Shown here: positions 48,601-60,400 of the stretch, in pieces | How positions within the stretch are numbered: position 1 is the first letter of the stretch | How the letters are laid out: each line of letters opens with the position of its first letter | DNA from: Sarcocystis neurona | Lineage: Eukaryota; Apicomplexa; Conoidasida; Eucoccidiorida; Sarcocystidae | Length of the DNA: 64,000 nt | Direction: 5' to 3' | NCBI GenBank assembly: GCA_000727475.1 | Contig: KL647292.1 | Coordinates: 2,671,592 to 2,735,591 of the forward strand | Program-made: the position numbers and the translations under genes | The notes under the pieces: model-generated | Databases searched by the model: none | Told to the model about the DNA's origin: nothing | The model's input: only the letters and a program-made list of their open reading frames with translations

Positions 48601-51480
48601 GCATCGCCATCTCCAGCAGCAGTGCGGTCTCCGTCTCCGGCCCCTTCCTCGTACACCAAGCTGCGGTCGCGCACGCCGCCACTGCTGCGGTCAGGCAGAA
48701 GCTTCGGCTCGCGGTACGGCGCCGGAGGCAAGATGCAGCAGCAGCAGCAGGTGCGGCGTGGAAGCCTCGCCGGGCCGCTTCCACCACCTCTAATTCTGCG
48801 ACCCCCAAACGCCCAGGGCAGCGGCGGCGGGCGTGCTGGTGGTGCCGGGGCAGCTCGGGGCGCGTATCCGCAGCAGTCTGTAGCTGCTGCTCCGTTTCAG
48901 TACGGTAACGGAGGAGGAGGAGGACGCGGGCCGCCGTCGGGAAGGGAGAGGGAGAGAGGAAGGGAAGAAGAGTGGCGCAGGTCGCCTCCGAGAGGACGTG
49001 AAGGAGGAGAAGAAGGAGCTGGCAGCGATAGGCAGCGACGGTGGCAGGAGAGGTCCCCAGGGGGGTCGCTGTCGCCGGGGAGAGTGGGAGCAGCAGGCAG
49101 GCAGCAGCAGACGCGACGTAGCACCAGCAGCAGCAAAAGCCGCAGAGGCAGAGAAAGGCTGCAGGAGAAGCACCGGGACAGGAGAGGGAGTCGCAGTCGC
49201 AGCACCAGCAGCAGGAGAGCAGGGGCGAAGGGACAAAAGAGAGCGGGGTCGAGGGAAAGACCGCCGAAGAGTGTAAAACGAGACAGCGTGAGTGGTAGCA
49301 GAGAGAGTTCCCGCGGCCGGATCCGCAGAGAGAGAGACAGCGCTTCGTTCGCTTCGACTACGGACGGAAGAGACGGCAGAGACACGGGGGTGAGGAGACA
49401 GCCGCCCCAGCAGCGAAGAGACGGAGCAGAGAAGGCAGGGAGACAACGCAGCCGCAGCAGGGAAAGCCAGAGTCCGGCTCGAAGAAGAGTGAGCAGTCGA
49501 GAAAGAACCGCGAGTCCAAGAAGGAGAAGCAGCAGCAGAGGAGGAGGAGGAGCTGCAGCGGTGCAGCGCGGTGCTGGGAGCAGCAGCGCGGTGACGAAAA
49601 CAGCAAGAGGCCCGACGTCGCGGGAGGAGTCGCCGCGGGCCAGGCGAGGGAGACAGCAGAAGGAGCAGGGAGTTCTGGGCGGTGATGACCGGCTGGAAAA
49701 GGGGAAGGACGCCGCAGAAGATGCAGCTGGGGGTTCCTCGAGAGCAAGAGACGTGCCGAAAAGAAGGCGCGAGGACGAAGAAGGTCGCACAGTGAGACGC
49801 AGACTAAGCGACAGCAGCAGGGGGGGAGGCGGCAGCAGCAGCAGCGGCCAGGCACGCGGACGCAGTCGCAGCAGACCGCGCAGCAGCAGCAGGAAACGGA
49901 GTAGCAGCAGGAAACGCAGCAGCAGCAGACGACGACGCAGCAGAAGCAGGCGACGCAGCAGCAGCAGACGACGCAGCAGCAGCCGGCGACGCAGCAGCAG
50001 CAGGAAGGGGGAGGGCAGGAGTGTGGAAAGAGTTGGGGGCGTGATCAGACGTAGATCTGTGTCTCCGTTGTCGGATGGGCGGCGGCGGTCGTTTTCTGTC
50101 GGTAGGAGGAAGCGAGGGAGCTCAGCGGGCGGAGGAGGCGAAGCAGGAGAAGACGGTCGAAAGGGACAGCAGCAGCAAGCCGGCGGGAGGAGAGGAGAAG
50201 CACCAGTAGAAGGGAGGGCTGGGAGGAACGGAGCCCCGCGTGAAGATGAGAGACTGCGGCAGCGTCGATCCACCTCCGAGTCACGGAGACGCAGCAGCAG
50301 CAACAAACGGCCGCTAGAGAGAAAGGCGTCGTCGGGAGGAGACAGTGAAGGTGACTGGAGGAGGAAGCAGCAGCAGAAGACTGAGGGAGAGCGGCTGCCT
50401 GATAGCAGGCGGCAGAGGGTGGAGGACGGCAGCAGCGCGAGACGCAGAAGCCCCCCCAGCCGAAGCAGCAGCAGTAAAAGAGGAGACGAGCAGGTCAGAG
50501 GAAGGAGCAGCAGAAATAGTGAAGCCGCGAGAGGGAGGTCGCGCTCTGGCAGTCGGGTGACAGGGGGAGCAGCAGGACCTCGCAGTCTGGGGCAAGACCA
50601 GCGGGAGGCACGGCTGCAGGAGAAACGCCAACAGGAGACGCGGCAGCTGCAAGAAAAAGCAGAGGGTAGAACGAGTCTGGAGGAGAAGACCAAGCGGAGT
50701 CGGTACTCGTGGTCCCCGCCAAGCAGAGGAGCAGGCAGTGGGACGCAGGAGCAGCGGAGGCGAAGCGACAGCAGCAGAAGCCGCAGCAGAGACAGCGCGA
50801 GGAAAAGCGGTGTGGGTTCGTCGCGGAGAGCGTCTCTAAGCAGAGCTAGGGGAGCCCCGAAGAAAGAAGAAGATGCAAAGAAAGGAGAAGAGAGACGCGA
50901 GGGGTCTGTTGCTTCCCGTAGTTCTGCCGGCACCGGTGGCCGACTGCCTCCCCCCCCGCGGCTGCTACCGGCTCTGGGGACGGCGGGAGGTCGACGCGAT
51001 TCGGCTGCGGAAGAGCAGCCGCAGCGCCGCAGCCGCAGCAGGGAAGAGAGAAGAAGCAGCAGCAGGGAGAGGAGAGGTAGAAAGGAGAGGAGGAGCGCCA
51101 GCGACAAGCGCAGAAGCACGAGCAAAGAACGCGACAGCAGTGTGGGGAAGCGAAGCAGGAGCCCGGGCATGAGGAGGAGGCGGAGCGGCAGCGGCGACGA
51201 GCGGGAGCGCAGCAAGAGCAGAGGGGACGACAGCCGTGGCGACGGCGGGGGGGACGAGGCGCAGCAGAAGAAGAAGCTCCCGCCGCCGAAGCTACCACCA
51301 ATCGCTGCAGGAATATCTGTTCGACTAGCGGGACGCACGGGCCCGGGGAGCGTCCACCACCAGCACCTGCTCGCGCAAGGAGGAGGAGCAACAGCCGCAG
51401 CGGCGAACGTCAACAGCAGCAGCGGTGTTGTGGAGAAGGGCAGCAGACGGAGCTCCTTCTCTCCCGCCGGCGGAGTGCGC
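45625..51480 (+). CDS. Exon 1: RRM and RS domain
   Basis: 1,952 codons without a stop. From 47,611 the sequence GMVLLRIENLPSSFSRAEVV is a typical RRM opening: RNP2-like LRIENLP, then helix 1. The RNP1 position (QQRAVVTLRG) lacks the aromatic residues of the consensus, so RNA binding by the canonical face may be weak. The rest is Arg/Ser/Glu-rich, with pure RS arrays at 49,860-50,010. If transcription reads through the GTAAGT at 51,481, the frame runs 57 more codons to TAG at 51,651. The opposite strand is also open for hundreds of codons, but only as a Leu/Ser/Arg mirror of the repeats. Confidence 0.85.
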
Positions 51481-54400
51481 GTAAGTCGAAGACGCAGTAG
51501 AGAGCAGAACAAGCAGCAGTCAAGCACCGCATGCAGCGACAGCGCGGTATGCTGCGGGCAGCAGGGGGATCTCGTTCCCCTGCGGCAGTGCAGCAGAGCC
51601 GCAAGACTGGTAGATTCGTATGCGTCACTGCAACAAGTGACTGTGCCCTAGGAGAACGGTAACAGGAACAGCAGGAACGGTAGCGGCACCAGCAGGAACG
51701 GTAGCTGCACCAGCAGGAACGGTAGCTGCACCAGCAGGAACGGTAGCGGCAGCAGCAGGGACGGTAGCTGCAGCAGCAGGAGCAGTAAGAGCAACAGCCT
51801 CCCGCGCCAGCAGGAGGCTCGTCTTAGCCACCGCTGCAGGTGAGACGCTGCAGCAGATTAGCAGCCGCGGAGCGGTTTCGGAAAAAGCAGCAGAGACACT
51901 GCGGCAGACCTGCGGTTGTTGCAGGTCAGCTGCGACACTGTTGCTGAGACTTTCTCGGTCGTATTGGGCCTGTTGTTGTCAGGGTTTGTTGCGGGTGCGG
52001 CGCGCGCCGACTTTTTGGTGGAATGCGTGCTGAAGCTGTTGCTGCTGTGACGCGCTACCTCTTCTTTGGGTCGCCAGCCATGTGTTGTGCTGCCGCTTTT
52101 GCTGCTGCCGGTGTGTGTACTTTTCCGCAGCGTGTGAGCCCGGGGCCAGGCGGAGACTGGAGTCGCAATATGGCATCTTCTTTGCATGGGGGAGAAACAT
52201 CTGCTTCTTGCTGCTCTCCTGGAGGAGCGACGAGAGACAGCTTTGGGTCGCTGCGACGCGGCAGCCCAGGGGGCAGCCCCTACTCATCTAGAGGCATGCC
52301 CCGGCGAGGACGAGCCGTCGCAGCAGCAGCGCGATTTGGTGAGGGTTCGCTCAGTCGCTCATGTTCACGGGCGTCGTCTCGTTCGTTGACTGCGTCGGAT
52401 GAAGGGCGAAGCTGCAGCAGCAGACGGAGTTTGCCTGGTGGTGCGGCAGCGGCAGCACGGACGGCGGGTCGAAGAAGCCGTTCTCCGCGTCAGACTCGAG
52501 AAGGAGGAAGCCCGTTTCGCCGAGGAAGAGGAGACCTGAGCGGCGGGAGTGACTACGGAGAAGAGAAAGGCAGCAGTGGCATAGCGGGCGAGGTCCGTGC
52601 GAATATGAGAGATCGCAGCAGCAGAGACGAGCGCCGTATGCCGCTGCCCACCGCTGCAGGTGGAGGACAGAGAGGCAGAGAGCCGCAGCCACGTTTGTAT
52701 GGAGACAGAGACCGACAGCAGCTGCGCAGCAGAAACAGGGAAGACGGTCGCGGCGGGCCGCGCTCGCCCGTTGCTGGGGGGGCGGCGAACGGAAGGGGCT
52801 TTCTGCGTAGTAGCAGCTTTTCGCGAGGGAGACCTGGGGCTCCAGGCACCCGAAGAGATCGTTCACCGGTGGGCGGGGGTCTCGGTGCGCGCAGAGGCCG
52901 GTTCTCTTCGCCGGGCAATAAAAGAGGAAGGTCTACAGGAATGGGAGGGCGACCGGGCACAGGAGGACGCGGGCCTTTGTCTCCGCATGCGGCTGGAGCA
53001 GCAGCAAGAGGCGCGGGAGGAGCAGGAGGCGCAGGCCGCACAGGAAGGTCAATATCGCCCGCCCGACGACGAGACAGCTTTTTCCGAGGGAAAGGAGAGC
53101 AACCGCAGCAGCTCTATCGTCTAGGCCCATCCGCGCGGGAGGGCGGCGGAGGGAGACGAGACAGCGGCAGAGCGGACGCGTCTCCGTCTCCCGAAAAAGG
53201 CAGCATGCTGCGGCTGCATGCAGCAGGCAAATGCACGCCCTGTCGGCAGATTGCAAAAGGACTTGAATGTTTTCGTATCACCACGTGCCACTTCTGCCAC
53301 CACGCGGAACACGACCCGATGTACAACAGACCCGGCGCAGAAGTAAGCCTCTTCTGTATGTGTGCGTCGATTGCAGCAGCAGCAGCGGAAGCACCAGAGG
53401 GCAGGACACCGACTCGTGTGTACGCATGCATGGGTGTGCTCGTGTGTGTGTAGGTGCGTTTGGTGAGATGCCGATGTGGTCTCCGTCTTGTGAACTGACG
53501 CGTGTGCTGCTGCTGCGCAGGAGGCGGACCTGGAGCACGAACTTGAGGCTGCTGCTGCTGCTGCGTCCCTGCAGAACAAGCAGCAGGAAACTCGGCGCAG
53601 CAGCAGCCAGCGACGAGACAGTGGCGGGTCTCCGGGCCGCAGACGTGGCTCTGGAGACGGTGGAGGGCAAGCCACAGCTGGGGAAGCAGCGGCTGAAAGT
53701 GAGAAAGCTGGGCCGTCAGCGGCGGAAGACGGAGAAGCATCCGCCGAGAGAAGGGGCAAAGAGAACAACGACGTTGGGCGCACAGAAGAAGAAGGCAGTC
53801 GGACGAGCAGCGGCAGTGAAGCCGTCCCGGCTTCTTCCGGAGAGACGGCAGCAAAAAGTAGCAGCGGTGCAGCCGCGTCACCGTCAGAAGCTGAAGAACT
53901 CGGGAAGGTAAAAGGAGAACTCTCAGCGGCACCGAACGACGCGACGGCTGCTGCTTCTGTCGGCCACGAGAAGGAGTCGTCCAGTGCGGCTTCGAATGAG
54001 GGGGGGGGCAGCGGTGGTGCGGGGGGGCCTTTGGCTGCTGCTTCTGCGGCGACGAAGAGTTTGTCGGCTGCGACTGCTGGTGGCGGTGTCGGAGCAGCAA
54101 AAGCCAGCGCAGAAAAGCAGGAGCCCGGTCGCGAGGAGGAGGATCAGCAACGAGAAGACGTGTCGTTGCAATCCGCAGCAGTGAGGAGACAGCATGCAGC
54201 AGGAACGTGTCTCCCGTGCGCAGAGCTGCAGCAGGGGAAATGCAACCGTGGAGCAGCAGCCTGTGCGCTGTGCCACCATCCGGACCACCTCATCTCTCCT
54301 GAAGCAAGTGCTGCGGCCGCTATCGCTGCTGCCAAAGCTGCAAAGAAAGTAAGACCTTCGCGCTGCTTCTGTTGCTCCACGGTGCTGCGGTTCCTGCCGC

Positions 54401-57400
54401 GGTGCTGCAGCTGCTGCTGCTCCGCTGTCGCGTGTTCCGCAGTGGAGCCCCGGCGTCCGACCGGGTCATCAGCGCAGTGGGGGCAACAGAGTGACAACAC
54501 ATAGGCGAATAAACAGAAACAGCGTCAGGAAGAAGAGCGCCACCAGCAGCCGTAGCAGTAGCAAAGAGAGAAGCATCAGCAGGAGCAGCAGCGTAGAGAA
54601 GCAGTAGCAGCAGCAGCAACAGAAGCCATATGTATGTATGTATGTATGCATGTATGTATGTATGTATAAATACATGCATACATATGCAAGTATGGGCGTG
54701 TGAGGGCTGGAAGCGCAGTGCGCCTCTGGTTTCCTCCACGTGTGTCTCCTTACATGCATACATATGCAAGTATGGGCGTGTGAGGGCTGGAAGCGCAGTG
54801 CGCCTCTGGTTTCCTCCACGTGTGTCTCCTTTATTGCACACGTATCATCAGGCATTTATATATACAAGTTGTACCCGGTTGGTTAACAGGACTGTCCCTC
54901 TCCCATATGTAAATACTCCTCTGTGTGTGTCAATACACGTGTGTGTGTACATGTGTCTGAAGAAGAAGAAGGGGCTTTTTTGTATCTCCCTAAGACCGCA
55001 AGGACAGCTGCCGCATCTGTGTGGAGTCTACGGAGCGGAAGAAAAAGGGGAACAGATTTGTAGAAGCAGCGGACGGCGGAGACGGGTTCCCACGGCGGGT
55101 TGCTGCGAAGGTGCTGCGTTCCTTCCATTGCCGGGGCTGTGAACACCACGCGCAGGGGGAAGACTCTACCTGCTACCGTCGTGTAGGGTGACCGTATCGC
55201 CAGGAATTCTCCCCTGGGACTCTCGTGATAGAGGACTCTGCGGCGGCTGCTGTTGCGATATGTGTTTGCGTTCCGCTTGAAGGAGCTCAGCTGGTTTGTG
55301 CGCGGTGGAGGTGAACTGCCGGCGAACGGATACGCTTTTGTGGGGGGCGCGTGCTGCCGAAGTGTTGGCCTGTGGGCTGCTGCCGCTCCTAGTACGTGGT
55401 GGGGACAGGCCGACGGGCATCTGCGTGCTTTTCTTCGTCTGTTAGAGGAAGGGGGGAGGACTCTAGAGAAGCAGCCGCAGAGGCAGGACGCGTTTGCAGA
55501 TGCATTTAAAGTGGAGATTTCTGGAGGACGTTGCTGCTGCGACCCCACAAGAAAGTGTCTGTGCTTGTGTTTGCGTGTGGGGACCGGCCGCGGAGAGAAG
55601 TAGTCGCACACGCATGCGCACAGCAGCTGGTCTTCTGAACGAATTCAAGTGGCCCTCGCCTTACGTCTGCGACCCGGTGCTGCTGCGGTGTGGGTGCGTC
55701 GACAGAACAAGAAACTAGACTCGAAGGAGCAGCAGGAGAAGTACGCGCTGGAGAGGCATCAGAAGGGTTGGTGTCGGCCGTGCAAAAACTACTTCGCGAA
55801 AAACGCGGAGTGCGCAGCGTACAAGAAGAAGCAGCAGTGTCTGTACTGCCACCACGAGGACCACCGCGCAGAAATGCCGTCGCGTCTCCCCAGCAGACAC
55901 GTAAGAGAGCCGCCAAGGGCACCAGGCACTTCCAGTGCCGAGAGACGTCCGCCAAGAAAGCCGGTTGTTCGTGTGTGTGTGTATGTGTGTGGCAGGCCGA
56001 AAAAGTGCCAAGGCCCCTGCTGTTGTGACAAGTGTAGACACGTACACACACACAAAGCGATATATGTTTAAGAGAGAGGCGTAGGGGGTGTACAGGTCCG
56101 CTGACAGACGTCTCTGCTCGACGTGAGCGATGCCCGTGTCTCTGTGTATGTGTGTGCGTGCGCCTTTGCAGTGGTAGATCGCTGTGGGTATGTGCGTTCT
56201 GCAGGCCGTCTGTATTGCTGCCTTGTCGCTCTACGGACGCAGAATGAATACACCTTTGTCCTCTATCCTTTTCCGCCCTGTAATATAATAGGACGGGCGT
56301 CTTCGACTCACAGGCCGTCTCGAGCCCTGCGGCGTAGCGCGATCTGCAGAGCAGGAGGACGGGTCTAGACGCAGGAGAAGTTTTCTGAAAGGGTCGTCGC
56401 TGGCCCACACACGTGGTGCTGTTTTTCTGCCGGGGTGTGTTTACGACGCGAGGGGAGATAGGGAATGGGAGTGGCGGCTGCGTCATGTCTGCGGCAAGGA
56501 GAGGAAGGGCCGCGGTGTGTGGGAAGACAGTGCGTCGTCGATCAGGAGGAGACCCCTTTAGACGAGTCAACACATGGGCCACGGTGCAGTGCTGGAGGGG
56601 GTGTGGATATCTCCAGGGATGTACACGCAGCTACATGCACGGATGCTGCTGGGTCAGATGCGTCGATCGGTAGATAGGTAGGGGGCTAGACGAACAGGTA
56701 GAAGACATGAATATGGGGTCGGCGCTTCGATTGGTAGGTAGCTAGACAGGTAGTTTACGGGTGGGGTTGGGGCAAAGGAAGGGAGTGATGGGTAGGTAGA
56801 TGGGGGGACGAATAGAGAGTATACCGATACTACGGGGGGTACGCATATAGATGGATAGATCGGTAGCTAGATCACTACGGCATATATCTTCTGTCGGTAG
56901 ACGAGTGGTAAAGAGATAGGCCGGAGCGCGTACACGGATGGATCTAGGCATATCTGCGTGCTAGTACGGTGGACTTCTGAGATCTCCCCGCGGGAGAATA
57001 CGGAACTGCGTCTTCGTGGGCGAGGCGGGGGGACGGGCTTCCCAAACGTGTCTACCTCCGCCTGCTGGAGTGCCCCCGCTCGGCAGTACATATCTCTGCG
57101 CGTCTGCTGGACCGCATATATATCTGTGTGTATGTGCTGGCCCGCGTACATATCTGTGTGTATGTGCTGGCCCGCATATATATGCGAGTGTTTCGGTGAA
57201 TAGAAGCGTCTTTGGTTCAGAGGCGTGTCGCAACAGGGAGACGAAGCCGCGGCGGGGATGTGAGGACGATGTGTGTGGGTGTGTGTATGTGGCTGGGGGT
57301 AGCAGCATGTGGGAGTTACCGTTCATAGAAAAGATGTTCTGCTGCTGCTGTCGCTGGCGTGTGTCTGGTTTTGTTTGCGATGGTGCTGCGGCGGCGTCGG

Positions 57401-60400
57401 CGCGGACAGCAGGTGCGTGCTGCCCGCGCGCTCCGCGCGTCTCGGTGGTGCAGGGCCGGTTCTGCTTGGTGCTGTCTTTTGTGGGATCGGCTGCTGCCTG
57501 TCTTTTGCCTCGTGCGCCGCCTCATGGCGCACGTCGCTAGGCGTGCGGTCGACGTGGTGTTGCTGCGGCGGCAGCGTTCTGCGTCTCGTGGTTGGTGCGT
57601 CCGGCCCGCGTTGCGCTGTTGGTGCTGCCGCATCCTACGCTGTCGTTTTGGGGCTGCTGGTGCTGGTTCAGCCCCCCCCTCCTCTGGGCGTGGAACTCTC
57701 GGGTGCTGCCGTGCTGCGGCCGTTCGTTTGCGCCAGTGGACGTGTGTGATGCATGTGCTGGTGGGATTGCTCTTTTTGTGGTTGGTGGGGCTCTGCAGGC
57801 GTCACCGGAGCGGCCGACGACGAGCCCAACAGCGGCGCAGCAGCAGTCGGCGGGGGCGAATGCAGCACGAGACGGACCGCTGCTGCCGACCCCACGCACT
57901 GTAGAGGCTCCTGCGCTGCTCCGTCTGCCGTGGGAGGGCCCACCAGTTCTAACGCCTGTTGCTGCGGCCGCTGCCGCTTCGGGTGCTGCTCTCACACCTG
58001 CCGCAGCTGGCCCGCTTACCAGCTGGCCACCGCCAGCTGCTCCTGCCGCAGAGCCACAGCAACCTGAGCACCACCAGGCAAGTCTTGCGGCAGCGTGTTT
58101 TTTCAGCCAGTAGCAGAGGAAGCGACACGAGCTGTGCGTGGCTGCCCAGCAGCCCACGCAGCAGCGACGAGAGCAGCAATGCATGCACGACACCAGGAGG
58201 AAGGGGGCCAGCAGCGACACCGCGGCAGCAGCTGCAGCACGGCCTCCGTGTGGGGGCAGCAGGAGCGGAACCGACGTCTCTGCCTCACGGTTCATTTGCG
58301 TACAAAAGGGCCTCTGCTTCAGTGAAGATACTTTATCGTTGCAGACTACGAGAGCGTGGGGAGGCCGGTGTTGTCTGCGCGCAGAGACCAGCGCTTCTGC
58401 GAGCAGTCTGCAGCAGCAGCAGGAGGACGTAGGCGCGTCCGCGCGCATTGTTGTACCCACGTGTGTATGTGTTGTGTATCTACAGGAAGGAATCTTGTGT
58501 ATATATCGCTGTTCTTCCGTACGCGTGCTCCTCGCCTATTTCGTTGTGTCTCTCTGTAGGTGCACGCGTGCGCGTGTTCGCAGTACCACGTAGGTTGTGA
58601 TGTGCGTCTGTGGCCTGCCGAGTCCATCTGTGTACTTGTGTTATCGTGTGTTTGTGTGTGTTTGTATCTGCGCACGTATTCCTTGTATGTGTCTCTGCAC
58701 CTGCTAGTGGCGAGCGAAGGAGGGGAGCGCTGTTACGCACGTCTGTTGTCGCAGCAGCGAACGGGGAAGGATGCGTGCCGCAGACAGCGGCAGCTGAGGT
58801 GTTGTGCCGTCCTGCTTCCAGCAGCAGCGAGCCGTATACTCTTTCTGCAGCAGCACGAAGGTAGAGCAGAATTCGGGGTGTGGTGTGCCCTGTGCCGTAT
58901 GCGTGTATGTCTCCGACTGGGGGTCTGCGCACGTATTCTGTCATGTTGGATGCGGCTACGTGTGCGTGTGTGTCTCGCGCCGCTTGCTGCAACAGGCAGC
59001 CGCAGCAGTCCGCGCAGGCCCTCCTGGACCTGTAGGAGGAGGAGGAGCTCCAGGAGCAGGAGCAGGAGCAGGAGCCGGCGTAGCAGCAGCGGGCGGAGGA
59101 GCTCCAGTAGCAGCAGGAGGAGGAGGAGGAGCCGGTGCTGCGGAGGAGTACGTGTTCATGGATGCGGGCATGCAGAAGAAACACGAGAAGGGGTTGTGCG
59201 TGCCATGCAAGTTCTACGTCTCGGGAAGGCAGTGCTACCGCGTTGAAGACGGCTGCCTCTACTGTCACCACCCGTCCCATCTCCCTCTCGTTGTCGTAAG
59301 AAGACCGTTTACCTGCACACCGCTTTCTCTCCCTCTGTGTGAAGCGGGGCGCTCGTCCACTCGTGACCTAATAATAGCTCCTTCTGCGTCTGTAATACAC
59401 GTCTCTGGGCGGGACCTAGACATACGTATATAGATATGCTATAAACACGTACACACACCTTTGTATTAGACAGACACGTGCGCTTTAGGTGGATATGTAA
59501 ATGCGTATGTATATTACCTACACACGCACACATGTGTTGCGACGTATAATGACCGGAGACACATACATACATATAGCCATCCGTATATGTGGATGTATAT
59601 TCCTAGACAAACACACGTGTGGAGACACGCATGACGAGGATTTGCTGCTCGTGGCGCAGGGCAAAGGGTTGGGTGTGCGCTGTCTGTCGCCCCCCCTCGT
59701 CTCTCTGGAGACAGGAACACATACAAGACAGAGTAGCTTTCTTTCGATCCGGTCTCTGGCTACTACGTGTCTCAAGTCGTAGAGATAGGACGACCACCCA
59801 GCTGTATAATAAACTGCCCGTCGAATTCTGCGTGACACGACCCTGTGCAAGGCAGTCGTTGAAACAGAAAAGGAGGCGCGCGAGGACGTATCTCGACTCC
59901 ACCGGTCACCAGCTGCAGTAACGCCCACAGCGGACAAAGGACCACATGCGAGTGTGCTATATATAGAGAGCAAGGAAAAGAGAGAGATATACATACATAT
60001 ATCTGGATGTGTATACGTATATATATATATAAAGGACCACATTAGGACGCGAGTGCGCTATATGTAGAGATATATATATATATATGTGAATGCGTCTTTG
60101 TGTGTATATATATATGGATATATGTGTCTGTGTGTACGTGTATATGAGTGTGTGTGCGCGTGGACGTTTATATATGTTTGCCCAAGCGTATTCATCCACG
60201 AGGAAGCGCGAGGCGTAGGTGCACCTCCGTTGTCAGGGCGTCGTTTTTTTGTGGGGAGACGACGGGGCGCCTGCGGCTGCTGGGTTCCCTGCATATCTCC
60301 CTGAGACCGACGCGTCACTCCTTTTTTTCTTTTCTGCGGAGTCACCCCTTTTGCGGCTCCTTATTCCTGTGGTGTGCCTGCCCGCCAATTCTTCACCAGT

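Noticed and set aside
48897..51527. Minus-strand open frame of 876 codons
   Set aside because: It is the antisense mirror of the RS domain (Leu/Ser/Arg only), with no domain, and the plus strand carries the RRM and splice-linked exons.
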